This document shows positions 51,201 to 59,109 of a stretch of 64,000 nt of DNA, one piece after another. Each line of letters begins with the position of its first letter. Within the stretch, counting starts at the first letter, position 1. The position numbers and the translations under genes were made by a program. The DNA lies in assembly GCF_008923365.1 (NCBI RefSeq), contig NZ_WBMR01000007.1, positions 1 through 64,000 of the forward strand, given 5' to 3'. Under the pieces are notes generated by a model. The model saw nothing but the letters and a program-made list of their open reading frames with translations, did no database searches and was not told the DNA's origin. Source of the DNA: Actinomadura montaniterrae. Lineage in GTDB: Bacteria > Actinomycetota > Actinomycetes > Streptosporangiales > Streptosporangiaceae.

Positions 51201-52468
51201 ACGGGAGCGAGCGGTCGTTCGATCAGGGCGCGCAGTTCGGTGTCGTCGGGGGCACGGATCGGTATGGCCGCGTCCCCGAACCTCTGCCCGATGCGGCGGT
51301 CTTCGAGCAGAGTGCCCAGTGACACGGGGCCCACGGTCACCACGAGAGCGAACGGTACGGACCGTCCCGGGCCGACCAGCTCGGTGAGAACCGCCAGCAG
51401 CGCGACGGTCTCCCGCTCCGACCGCGCCAAGGCCTCGTCGACCTGGTCGACCACCATGACGATCCGGCGGAGTCCGCCCTGCTCGGCCAGCGGGCCGAAC
51501 ACGTCGCCGGGACGCTCCGCCAGGCGCCCGGCGAGCAGGTCCGGGTCGTTCGCCCATGCGGCCGCGACGCCGGCCCTGGCCGCCTTCAAGCTCGGCTCGG
51601 CGCACAGTGCGGCGGCCAGCGCCGACCAGGGCGTCTCGCCGGCGGAGAGCCTGCATTTGGCGACGGCGACGTCCGCCGCCCGCAGTTCCGGCACGAGCCC
51701 GGCCCGGACGAGAGAGGACTTGCCGCACCCCGAGGGGCCGGTGACCACGATCAGACCGCCCCGGTTCAGCTCGTCCAGCAGTTGGGCCGTGAGCCGCTCC
51801 CGGCCGAAGAACTGCTCCCGGTGGTTCTCCTCGAACGGGTCCAGACCGCGGAACGGGATGGCCGGCCCGGACGCCTCGGCCAGGCCGGGCCATGCCCGAT
51901 GCAGGGCCGGGCCGGACAGCGCGTAGCCGGTGCGCCGCTCCGGCCTGCTCTCGCTCTCGACGAGCATCCCGACGACGGCGCCGAGTTCGACGTCCAGGAC
52001 GGGGCCGCCGCTGAAACCGCGACCGATGGCGATCCCGGTCGACCGGTCGTCGTCGATCTGGAACCGCCCCCCGGCGCCGTTGCCTCGTATCAGGCCTTGG
52101 GCCCACACCCCCTGGGGCCGTCCGGCGGGGCAGCCGTACAGGCGGACCGGGTGGCCCGTCGTCTCCTCGGCGGCGACGATCTGCAGGGGCATGGCCCCGC
52201 CGGGGAGATCGTCCGCGGCGATCCGCAGCCCGGCCACGTCGGCGTCGTCGGCCACGAACGTGACGGTCGCGGGCATCCGCCCGCCCTCGGCGATCAGCGG
52301 GAGGTCGACCTCGATCAGCGCGCCGAGCGGAGCCCGGTCGCGTTCCAGCGCGTACGCCGCGACGTGCGCGCACGTGATGAGACGGTCGGCGTCGATCAGG
52401 AAGCCGACCCCGACGGGCTCGTCACCCCGCCAGACCCGGACCAGGGCTCGCTCGACGAGCTCAGCCAT
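48254..52468 (-). CDS. Trypsin-like protease/STAND NTPase/beta-propeller protein
   Basis: 1404 residues from ATG 52468 (8-base overlap with the upstream gene; a GTG at 52498 is less typical). Domain 1 (1-190) is a trypsin-like protease with His35 in ITCAHVAAY, Asp77 in DADVAGLRI and Ser153 in GRGFSGGPV. Domain 2 (about 215-600) is a STAND-type NTPase: GRERL, Walker A GPSGCGKSS (244-252), Walker B VMVVDQVDE (337-345). A membrane helix spans about 638-658. The rest, with repeated SxDGxxLA and VWDxxT segments, is a WD40-like propeller. The layout suggests signal sensing by the propeller and NTP-gated proteolysis, as in bacterial conflict systems. Confidence 0.9.
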   Translation of the reverse strand: MAELVERALVRVWRGDEPVGVGFLIDADRLITCAHVAAYALERDRAPLGALIEVDLPLIAEGGRMPATVTFVADDADVAGLRIAADDLPGGAMPLQIVAAEETTGHPVRLYGCPAGRPQGVWAQGLIRGNGAGGRFQIDDDRSTGIAIGRGFSGGPVLDVELGAVVGMLVESESRPERRTGYALSGPALHRAWPGLAEASGPAIPFRGLDPFEENHREQFFGRERLTAQLLDELNRGGLIVVTGPSGCGKSSLVRAGLVPELRAADVAVAKCRLSAGETPWSALAAALCAEPSLKAARAGVAAAWANDPDLLAGRLAERPGDVFGPLAEQGGLRRIVMVVDQVDEALARSERETVALLAVLTELVGPGRSVPFALVVTVGPVSLGTLLEDRRIGQRFGDAAIPIRAPDDTELRALIERPLAPVGMPVYQDGLVDAILADLVGEPNPLPLLEFTLTLLWERRVAGLLRHDVYHELRSEDGAVASFAEEIWRGRGSSEADLELLCQLISPVPGGRYVRRVAELDDLGAYAPLARSLAATRLLTLSGGDGRPTTVELAHQTLVRAWPRLHREFQRREKFREWQDELDARSRRWHLNRARDDLLRGRALLTAWGERRAHLAELSPRQRVLINASARASAHRSVLRGLALVLVVVLAVSLVNALNGGVATRNDRNAALAAHEILNYERTASMPDGLLSALQAYGLYDDEFTRERLLERYRGLRYVESVFTLTPFVEPTDGRSRINRSGTRLVETFDRSAMIWDLSGAAPVRTFRMPPERPARAGPILLQPFSVAAKPVWLNDDRIAFITDPTATTPGRIVITDARTGRPERALLLDTDVFDLLADPSGRWLALLTNEGTLLADLDRPGTAPRRLARPPVDENGSYFQSGTALLGVLPSGEAVLSVASGFPTILSASGTRPFSPPGPHATRAPTPRDLDTFIDCGIEGRSYDLRLRSLSDNAVLARHTMTPHMNDSADCPRSSVFSSDGALVAYRDLVDEDLVHVGEAGADEGSMRTVQLPPDQRPAALIAEPNGDYRLITVQNHAAMVVRVPAPDALDRTIHRLLFGTLHPAGLSLTAWQFVRFSQDGSHVLLIDPASRAEVWDTRTRHRTGTVPIPVSADDTGPGGSRPPQDRFPRLAERLALSPDGRILASTSSKTRTTTLFRLPDLTAVATIGQGGDSVAFADDRRIMISGSLWSIHPLRRLTRRPLPTPFTKDVQVRPRNRDMIVLGTNQSGRGFLTRFWWDGTPVPGSDVAFGASGLDKSLLTIDPSERFAALVPIQATPTEVQVWDLATRTLVGRLPSPAGLVPVALSFAGDPRHLDVTYTTQNLRWTASSGLAVRRWTRDPWFGLLRPFDPAPRATILTGGHPASEPWRISPDGRLEPTAPAAWLRTLCTLAYRLSSSPACP

Positions 52469-53399
52469 GGGCCACGGCCGCCCGTTCGCGCCGGACACTG
52501 AGGAGCAACGCGATCAGGGTCGACAGCCCGGCGCCGATCCCGAGCAGGGGAGGCCACGGCGACCACGTCCCGTCCGGGAACGGATCGCCGGCGCCTGGAC
52601 GGGCGAAGAGCGTCAGCAGCAGGCTCGTGGTGTCGGCGACCAGAGCCGTCCCCGGAAGCAGCAGCCAGCCCGCCAGCAGCGGCCGCGCCAGCGGGTATGT
52701 GGGCATGAGAACGGCCAGCAGCGGGACGGTGACGACGCAGACGAACGCGAGACTTCCGCTCAACAGACCCAAGCCCGTCGAGGGCCGAAGCAGAAGCCAG
52801 ATGAAGAGCACGAAGGCGATCACGAGCGCCGCGGCGGGCCGGCGCCGCGGCCCCGTCTCCGGGGCAAGTGGCGGGTTCGTCCGCCACAACCAGATCCACG
52901 GCAGGAGAGTCGCGGCCCCCGCCGCCAGCAGCGAGGCCGAGCCGAGCCACAGCACCGTCGGCGCGTCGAAGAACGAGAGGCCGGTCCAGCGGCCCGGAAC
53001 CGTACAGGCGGTAGTGCCCCACAGCGCCGCCGAACCGGCGAGGAATGCGACCCTCCTCGGCGACCGGCCCCAGAACAGGCAGGCGATTCCGCTGCCCAGG
53101 AGCACCGCGTACGGGAGGATCGTGACCACCAGTGCCGCGATCACGGACGCGCTGCCGGCGACCTCGCGGAAGTCGGGGCTGTAGAGATGGCCGTCCATCC
53201 GCCCCCACCGGCTTCCCCGCACCTCGATCGCGACCTGCCACGAGCCGTTCGGGTCGTTGCGGAACGCGACCGCCGTGGCCGAACCGACGAGTTCGTGGAC
53301 GGGTTCGACGTTCAGCGCGTACAACGACAGGCAGAACGCGCCGACGGCGCAGATCCCCGAGGCTCGGGGCAGGATCGGCCCGGCCGCGCGCACGCGCAC
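52461..53399 (-). CDS. Eight-helix membrane protein of the STAND operon
   Basis: 312 residues from GTG 53399, chosen for the CGGAG 5 bases upstream and because it follows the trypco1-like stop by 16 bases. One N-terminal helix, an extracytoplasmic loop of about 50 residues (VEPVHELVGSATAV ... SPDFREVAG), then about seven helices. No family recognised. Its stop overlaps the protease-NTPase ATG by 8 bases, so the two are coupled. A receptor or pore role is a guess. Confidence 0.7.
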   Translation of the reverse strand: MRVRAAGPILPRASGICAVGAFCLSLYALNVEPVHELVGSATAVAFRNDPNGSWQVAIEVRGSRWGRMDGHLYSPDFREVAGSASVIAALVVTILPYAVLLGSGIACLFWGRSPRRVAFLAGSAALWGTTACTVPGRWTGLSFFDAPTVLWLGSASLLAAGAATLLPWIWLWRTNPPLAPETGPRRRPAAALVIAFVLFIWLLLRPSTGLGLLSGSLAFVCVVTVPLLAVLMPTYPLARPLLAGWLLLPGTALVADTTSLLLTLFARPGAGDPFPDGTWSPWPPLLGIGAGLSTLIALLLSVRRERAAVAHG

Positions 53400-53415
53400 C
53401 TCGGCTCCGGCCCGT

Positions 53416-53772
53416 TCAGGCGGAGGTGGAAGGTCCGGCGTCGCCGGTGCCCGGTGACTCGCTCGGCCGCTCAATGCTGATCTTGATGTGCGCGGCGCTG
53501 GCGGTCTTGGCGACCACCACTCCGACGTCCGCCGTCATGGTGAGCCCGACCTCGACGGTGACCTTCTCGGCGCGGTCGGCCGAGGCCTCCGCTCGCTGGG
53601 CGACGGCCCGGGCGATCCGCAGGACGCGGTCCACGCTCTGCTCCAGCGTCTCCTGTGCCCGTTCGGTGGTGGCCTGCCAGCGGCGTCCTGCCGGTACCGG
53701 GGCGTCGGTCTCCTCGACCTCGAAGGGAACACCCTCCCCATCGGAGAGGCGAACTTCGACATACTCAGCCAT
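53416..53772 (-). CDS. Trypco1-like (CU044_2847-type) protein
   Basis: 118 residues starting MAEYVEVRLSDGEGVPFEVEE, then an amphipathic helical stretch (RAQETLEQSVDRVLRIARAVAQRAEAS) and a beta segment KVTVEVGLTMTADVGVVVAKTASAAHIKISI. This is the pattern I associate with the Trypsin-co-occurring domain 1 family, small proteins found next to trypsin-fused STAND NTPases. It is the first gene of the operon. AAGGGA lies 8 bases before the ATG. The family call is from memory of the pattern. Confidence 0.72.
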   Translation of the reverse strand: MAEYVEVRLSDGEGVPFEVEETDAPVPAGRRWQATTERAQETLEQSVDRVLRIARAVAQRAEASADRAEKVTVEVGLTMTADVGVVVAKTASAAHIKISIERPSESPGTGDAGPSTSA

Positions 53773-54062
53773 CGCCGCATTCCCTTTAATACCGAGGTGC
53801 CAGTGAGATGTGCCGTGCAAGAGAAACGGTAAAGGGAACACCTCGCCCTCAGAGGGGTTCGCAGGGCGGTGACTGCATGTGGCCATGCTGACCGTGTCAG
53901 TTGCCAAACCCTGGTCTCCTTGTCCTTAAGGGCATGGGGACGTCCCGGTGCGGCCCTAGAAGATCATTTGGTGATCATCTGCCGTTCGCCCGGGCGTCGG
54001 CGCGCACGAAGGACGATCTTGACTGCTCCGGCACATGGCCGGAGCGGAAGGAGATCAGCGTG

Positions 54063-54464
54063 ATGCGCAAGGCAGCTCTCGCCCTCATCACCTCCGCGGC
54101 CGCGGCCGGCGCCGCCGGCGTCGCCCTGGCCGCTCCGGCCTCGGCCGCGACGTCGCCGTCCGCCGTCTGCGGCTCGGGCTACTCGGTCATCGACCACAAG
54201 GCGCTGACCGGCTCGACGGTCTACCTGCTCTGGAACGGCTCGTCCGGCCGCAACTGCGTGGTGACGGTGAAGACCACGTCGGTGGGCACCAAGACGCGGA
54301 CGGGCGCCTACCTGTACGTCCAGGGCAGCAACCCGATCGAGGACACCGACAGCTACGCCTACTACGCCGGTCCCGTCTCCGCTCCCGCCGTCGGGAAGTG
54401 CGTCCAGTGGGGCGGCGGCACCAACAACCAGTGGTGGTACAGCGGCTGGACGCACTGCAGCTGA
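54063..54464 (+). CDS. Secreted spore-associated protein A (SapA)-like
   Basis: 133 residues. A clear signal peptide (MRKAALALITSAAAAGAAG...) with likely cleavage after APASA. The mature part has four cysteines (VCGSGY, NCVVTV, KCVQWGG, HCS) and the SapA-like segments VCGSGYSVIDHKALTGSTVYLLWN and YYAGPVSAPAVGKCVQWGG. SapA homologues are small secreted or spore-surface proteins of actinomycetes with unknown function. AAGGAG precedes the ATG. It is divergent from the trypco1-like gene across a 290-bp gap with no clear operator. Confidence 0.82.
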   Translation: MRKAALALITSAAAAGAAGVALAAPASAATSPSAVCGSGYSVIDHKALTGSTVYLLWNGSSGRNCVVTVKTTSVGTKTRTGAYLYVQGSNPIEDTDSYAYYAGPVSAPAVGKCVQWGGGTNNQWWYSGWTHCS

Positions 54465-54482
54465 CCCCGCGGTAACCCGCCC

Positions 54483-54512
54483 GGGCCCGGACCGAGCGCT
54501 CGGTCCGGGCCC
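54483..54512. terminator. Perfect 30-base palindrome, bidirectional terminator
   Basis: GGGCCCGGACCGAGC directly followed by its complement gives a 15-bp stem with no loop bases to spare. It lies between the convergent SapA-like and LuxR genes. Confidence 0.78.
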
Positions 54513-54578
54513 TTGGCGACGTGGTCACCGGCCGGCCGTCACAGCCGATGCCCTTCCAGCGTGACGCGGGAGCGGCCT

Positions 54579-55445
54579 TCAAGGGAGCAGGCCCAGACGG
54601 CGGGCGTTGACCACGGCCTCCAGCCGGGAGTGGCTGTGAAGCTTGCGCATCGCGCCGCGGAGATACCCCTTCACGGTCTCGACGGCGATGCCGAGATCGG
54701 CGGCCACCTCGGGGTTCGTCCAGCCGAGCGCGACGCACGCGAGGACATCGGTCTCCCGCGCGGACAGGACCGGCGCGGGGCCGGCGGGGGCCGTCGCGGC
54801 GCAGGCCCGGCCGAGTTTGTCGCAGGCGGAGTCCAGGCGGTGGCGCAACTGCTCGTCCGCGAGGTCGTGCCGCAGCAGGCGGAGTTCGGCGTAGCTCTCC
54901 CGGATCAGCTCCCATTGCCGTCCGCCTGGTCCTTTCCGGGGCTGCTCGGCGGCATTGAGCTGCTCCGCGAATCCGTCGAGGCGGCGTGCGATCTCGTCGT
55001 GGACGGCGAGGTCCTGCTCGAGGTCCCGTGCGGCGTCGTGGACGGATTGGACGATCCGGTCCCCGAGCGGGACGGCGGATCGGATCGCGCCGTACAGGAC
55101 CCCGCGGACGGTGCGGCGGACGGTCACCGGCACCGCCACCATCGCCCGCAGGTCCTCGACCTTGATGAAGCGGTCGTAGTCGTGGCTGATGCCCTCGGCG
55201 CTCACGTAGTCGTTGAGCACCATCGGGCGGCGCCGGGCGACGACCTTGCCGCCGAGTCCGAGACCCACGCGCAGGGCGACGCCGCGCATCGCGCCGCGGT
55301 GCTCTCCGGAGAACTCCGACAGCCGGAGCCGCTGGTCCGCGCCGACCGGCCCGCCGAACGTCAGCGGGAGCCTGGTCGAGTCGCGGAGGCGGGTGAGCGC
55401 GCGGTGGAGCTGGACGGTGTCATCAGGTGCGTGGTGCCCGGTCAC
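54579..55445 (-). CDS. GAF-domain LuxR-family regulator
   Basis: 288 residues from GTG 55445, with GGAAGAG upstream. The first part (about 25-140) is GAF-like: GLGLGGKVVARRRPMVLNDYV, VEDLRAMVAVPVTVRRTVRGVLYGAI. The end is a LuxR HTH (LSARETDVLACVALGWTNPEVAADLGIAVETVKGYLRGAMRKL). It is transcribed away from the acyl-CoA synthetase. It probably binds the 23-base palindrome between them and responds to a small molecule through GAF. Confidence 0.86.
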   Translation of the reverse strand: MTGHHAPDDTVQLHRALTRLRDSTRLPLTFGGPVGADQRLRLSEFSGEHRGAMRGVALRVGLGLGGKVVARRRPMVLNDYVSAEGISHDYDRFIKVEDLRAMVAVPVTVRRTVRGVLYGAIRSAVPLGDRIVQSVHDAARDLEQDLAVHDEIARRLDGFAEQLNAAEQPRKGPGGRQWELIRESYAELRLLRHDLADEQLRHRLDSACDKLGRACAATAPAGPAPVLSARETDVLACVALGWTNPEVAADLGIAVETVKGYLRGAMRKLHSHSRLEAVVNARRLGLLP

Positions 55446-55476
55446 GATCTCTTCCTACGTCATCGAGGAGGGGGGT

Positions 55477-55499
55477 GGCACCCCCCATCTGGGGGTGCC
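55477..55499. promoter_or_regulatory. Perfect GGCACCCCC-n5-GGGGGTGCC palindrome (operator candidate)
   Basis: Nine-base arms around CATCT, 32 bases before the regulator start and 62 before the synthetase start. Its position in a divergent promoter makes it the likely binding site of the GAF-LuxR protein. It could also form an RNA hairpin. Confidence 0.55.
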
Positions 55500-55560
55500 G
55501 GACGTGCCCTGCGGAGGCGACCATTCCGGAAACCTCACCTGCGTTCATCCGGGAGCCGCC

Positions 55561-57231
55561 ATGACGAGTCCGCACGATCAGGTCGTCCAGCTGCTGGACG
55601 CCTTCGGTTCGCCGCATGCGAGCGCGGCGGAGTCGCTGTGCGACCGGCATCCGCCGGAGGCCGTCGCGTTCACGGTCGTGGAGGCGGATCTGACCGCCCG
55701 CGACGTGACCTTCGGGGAGCTCGCCGACGCGTCCGCGCGGGTGGCGGCCGCGCTGGCGGACCTCGGTGTCGGGCGCGGCGACCGGGTCGCGACGCTGATG
55801 GGCAAGTCCGCCGAGCTGGTCGTGGCGATCCTGGCGATCTGGCGGCTCGGCGCGGTCCAGGTGCCGCTGTTCACCGCGTTCGCGCCGGCCTCGGTCGCCG
55901 CGCGCGTCTCGGCCAACGGCACGAAGGTCGTGGTCTGCGATCCGGCGCAGCGGGCGAAGCTCGACGCGGTCCCCGTCGTCGCGGAAGGCGCCGTCCGGGT
56001 CGTGACCACGGGCGTCGCCTCCGGGGACGACCTGGAATTCAGGGACCTGCTGCGGAGCCGGCCGTGGCGGGAGCCGGCCGCGGTCGGCGGCCGGGGCGCC
56101 CTCATCGAGCTGTTCACCTCCGGGACGACCGGAGCCCCTAAAGCCGTGCCCGTTCCGCTGCGAGCGGTGGCGTCCATGCGGATCTATCAGGAGTACGGGC
56201 TGGATCACCGGGCGTCCGACGTCTTCTGGAACGCGGCCGACCCGGGGTGGGCCTACGGCCTCTACTACGCGATCATCGGTCCGCTGGCGCTCGGACACCG
56301 TGCGCTGCTGCTGCGCGGCTCCTTCTCACCGGAGCTGACCTGGTCGGTGCTGGCGGAATTCGGCGTGACGAACTTCGCCGCCGCGCCGACCGTCTACCGC
56401 GCGCTGCGGGGGGCGCCGGTGCCGGACGGCCTGCGGTTGCGCTGCCTGTCCTCGGCGGGTGAGCCCCTCACCCGTGACGTCCTGGAGTGGGCCGCAGAGG
56501 TCCTCGGCGTGCCCGTCCTGGATCACTACGGGCAGACCGAGCTCGGGATGGTGGCGGCCAACGCGTGGCACCCCGGCCTGTACGCCGACCCGCGTCCCGG
56601 TTCCATGGGCCGTCCGCTGCCGGGATGGCGGCTCGACGTGCTGCGCTCCGACGCCGACGAGCCCGCCCGCGACGGGGAGCCCGGGCGGCTCGCCGTCGAT
56701 GTGGAGGGCAGCCCGCTGATGTGGTTCACCGGCTACGGGAACGCGGCGGCGGGAGCGCCGGGGAACCGGTTCGCCTCCGGCGGCCGCTGGTACCTCACCG
56801 GCGACACCGCCTCCCGGGACGCCGACGGGCGGCTGTCGTTCGGCTCCCGTGATGACGACGTGATCCTCATGGCCGGGTACCGCATCGATCCGTCCGAGGT
56901 CGAGAGCGTCCTGATGGAGCACGGCGCCGTCGACGAGGCCGCCGTCGTCGGGGTCCCCGACGAGCTGCGCGGCGAGGTCCTGATCGCCTGCGTCGTGCTG
57001 CGCCCGGGAACCCCGGAGTCGGACGAGCTGGTCGCCGACCTTCAGCGGCTCGTGAAGACGCGGTACGCCGCGCACGCCTACCCGCGCAGGGTCCACTTCA
57101 TTCCGCGGCTCCCGAGGACGCCGAGCGGGAAGGTCCAGCGCTTCCTGCTCCGCCGCGAGCACGGGACGGCAGGGCCTTCCTCCACTACGGCAGAGTCTTC
57201 CTCCACCACGGCGAAGAGGAGCACGTCGTGA
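55561..57231 (+). CDS. AMP-binding acyl/aryl-CoA synthetase
   Basis: 556 residues. The ANL-family motifs are complete: P-loop FTSGTTGAPKAV, AAPTVYRAL, YGQTELGM, TGDTASRDADG, and the C-terminal hinge and catalytic Lys in SGKVQRFLLRRE. It activates a carboxylic acid to its CoA thioester. The acid is unknown, but the acetyl/medium-chain synthetase-like N-terminus favours short or medium chains. The C-terminus has a low-complexity SSTTAESSSTTA tail past the normal end. It overlaps the beta-helix gene (GTGA). Confidence 0.9.
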   Translation: MTSPHDQVVQLLDAFGSPHASAAESLCDRHPPEAVAFTVVEADLTARDVTFGELADASARVAAALADLGVGRGDRVATLMGKSAELVVAILAIWRLGAVQVPLFTAFAPASVAARVSANGTKVVVCDPAQRAKLDAVPVVAEGAVRVVTTGVASGDDLEFRDLLRSRPWREPAAVGGRGALIELFTSGTTGAPKAVPVPLRAVASMRIYQEYGLDHRASDVFWNAADPGWAYGLYYAIIGPLALGHRALLLRGSFSPELTWSVLAEFGVTNFAAAPTVYRALRGAPVPDGLRLRCLSSAGEPLTRDVLEWAAEVLGVPVLDHYGQTELGMVAANAWHPGLYADPRPGSMGRPLPGWRLDVLRSDADEPARDGEPGRLAVDVEGSPLMWFTGYGNAAAGAPGNRFASGGRWYLTGDTASRDADGRLSFGSRDDDVILMAGYRIDPSEVESVLMEHGAVDEAAVVGVPDELRGEVLIACVVLRPGTPESDELVADLQRLVKTRYAAHAYPRRVHFIPRLPRTPSGKVQRFLLRREHGTAGPSSTTAESSSTTAKRSTS

Positions 57232-59048
57232 GATCGCATCCGCGCCGATACGCGTACCTCGCCCTGGGGGCCTTCCTCGTCCTCGCGGCCTTCGGGTCCG
57301 AGACGTCGCATCCTTCGCGTGCCGCAGCCGCCCACGCCCCGGCGACCGACGCGCGGCCGGTCACCGCACCGTCGTCCACGTTCGTCCCGCCGACGGCGGC
57401 AAAGCCGGGGCACAGGACCTGGTATGTGAGCGCGGCGGCGGCGTCCGGCGGCGACGGCACGCGGCGGGCGCCCTTCAACGCGCTGCTCCAGGCGCAAGGC
57501 TGGTCGGCGCCGGGCGACACCATCGCGATCCTGCCGGCGGGCAGGCCGCTGGACGGCGGCATCACGCTCAAACCGGGGCAGACGCTCGTCGGGGAAGGGC
57601 CGGCGGTGACCTCGCCCGCCGCGCCCGCCGACGCCCCGACGATCACCAACACGTCGGGCTTCTCCAACGGTGGCAACGCGGTCGTGCTCGCCGACGGGAC
57701 GACCGTCCGGAACCTCGTGGTCGCGGACGCCTACCGTTCCGGGGTGTACGGGGCGAACGTGACCGGCGTGCGGGTGACCGGCAACGACGTCCACGGCCAG
57801 AACACCTCCTGCGGGGTCGGCATCCACATCTTCCCCTTCCGGACCTACGCGAGCGCCGGGCTGCCCAACGGCTGGGCCGGCATCATGATCGACAACACCT
57901 CCCGCAGCGCGCGCGGGCGCATCGACGGCAACCACGTGCACGACGCCGCCTGCGGTGACGGCATCGACCTCCGCCTGGCCGGAACTGCCCGCTTCGACGC
58001 CGCCCTCTCCGGCAACAAGGTCGCCGGCCTGCGGGAGGGCACCGCGCACGGGCTGCGCTCGGTGCTCGCCGTCGGCATCCAGACCGCCGACTCGTCCAGA
58101 CTGTCCGCACGCATCGACGACACCACGGTCACCGGCATCGGCAGCGCCGGCGCCGACCCGGAAGGCCTGTTCGCCAACATCGGCGGCTCCTCCACCGCCG
58201 ACATCCGCGTCGACCGGTTCAGCGCCGACGCCATCCGCGGCGGCTTCTCCGCCAACGGCGCGGAGTTCGTGCTCATGCAGGAGTCGGCGCGCGCGAACAT
58301 CAAGGTCACCCACAGTTCGTTCACGAACGTCACCGGCGACGTGATCGAGGCGCTGACGTTCGGCCGCGGGCAGCGCCTCGTCCTCGACCTCGACGACGTG
58401 ACGGCGGCGCACGCCGCGCTGCCCTCCGGCGCCGCGTTCGACCGCGGCCTGCAGTGGCCCTTCTACAACACCGCGAGCTGCCTGGTCATCTCGAACACCA
58501 GCCCGGAGTTCGAGGACGGCGGCGGCAACACCATCTCCACGTCCGTCACGAACAGCCGCCTGACCGACTGCGTCGCCGGGATCGTCGACGCCACCCGCCG
58601 CAGCCAGCGGGAGACGACCCTCACCGTGCGGGGCAGCGCCGTCACGGGCAACCGGCAGGCGAACCTCTACATCAGGAACTCGGCGCCGGTCACCGCCGTC
58701 CAGTCCGCGGCCGAACCCGCGCTCGGCTCGCCCACCGCGGGCCGGCTCGGGAGGCTGGCGGTGAAGGTGCGCGACACCGACCTCGGCGGCGCGACGAACG
58801 GCCCGGCCGCGTACGCCTACCAGGTTCCCGGAACCGTCCGCTCGACCACGATCGACCTCGGGACCCAGCACGACCCGGGACGCAACGACCTGTCCGGCGG
58901 CCACGGCTCCGCCGAACTGACCTCCGTCCCCGTGCGGGCCGACGGGAACTGGTGGGGGCGGCCGGACGGCCCGGAGCCCACCGGCCTCGTCCTCACCGGC
59001 GACGCCTCGATCACGCACGAGGACCCCTTGGCCGGGCCGCCCTCGTGA
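57228..59048 (+). CDS. Secreted right-handed parallel beta-helix protein
   Basis: 606 residues. An N-terminal signal (RRYAYLALGAFLVLAAFGS) is followed by WYVSAAAASGGDGTRRAPFNALLQA, the usual start of pectate-lyase-like beta-helix (DUF1565/PbH1) proteins. Repeats of NxVxG/GVRVTGNDVHG and NSRLTDCVAGIV type follow, ending with a DGNWWGRPDGP cap motif. Probably a surface polysaccharide-binding or -cleaving protein; no lyase catalytic residues can be assigned. Its GTG overlaps the synthetase stop, an odd pairing for a cytoplasmic and a secreted product. Confidence 0.82.
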   Translation: MRSHPRRYAYLALGAFLVLAAFGSETSHPSRAAAAHAPATDARPVTAPSSTFVPPTAAKPGHRTWYVSAAAASGGDGTRRAPFNALLQAQGWSAPGDTIAILPAGRPLDGGITLKPGQTLVGEGPAVTSPAAPADAPTITNTSGFSNGGNAVVLADGTTVRNLVVADAYRSGVYGANVTGVRVTGNDVHGQNTSCGVGIHIFPFRTYASAGLPNGWAGIMIDNTSRSARGRIDGNHVHDAACGDGIDLRLAGTARFDAALSGNKVAGLREGTAHGLRSVLAVGIQTADSSRLSARIDDTTVTGIGSAGADPEGLFANIGGSSTADIRVDRFSADAIRGGFSANGAEFVLMQESARANIKVTHSSFTNVTGDVIEALTFGRGQRLVLDLDDVTAAHAALPSGAAFDRGLQWPFYNTASCLVISNTSPEFEDGGGNTISTSVTNSRLTDCVAGIVDATRRSQRETTLTVRGSAVTGNRQANLYIRNSAPVTAVQSAAEPALGSPTAGRLGRLAVKVRDTDLGGATNGPAAYAYQVPGTVRSTTIDLGTQHDPGRNDLSGGHGSAELTSVPVRADGNWWGRPDGPEPTGLVLTGDASITHEDPLAGPPS

Positions 59049-59109
59049 AGCCGCCGCCTCCGTCGCCCAGCGGCCACCCATCGATCGACTCCGGAAAGTT
59101 GGAACGCGC

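Noticed and set aside
52469-52498. GTG 52498 as the start of the protease-STAND protein
   Set aside because: MAELVERALVRV at 52468 gives the typical short lead-in to the protease domain and an 8-base overlap matching the operon's style.
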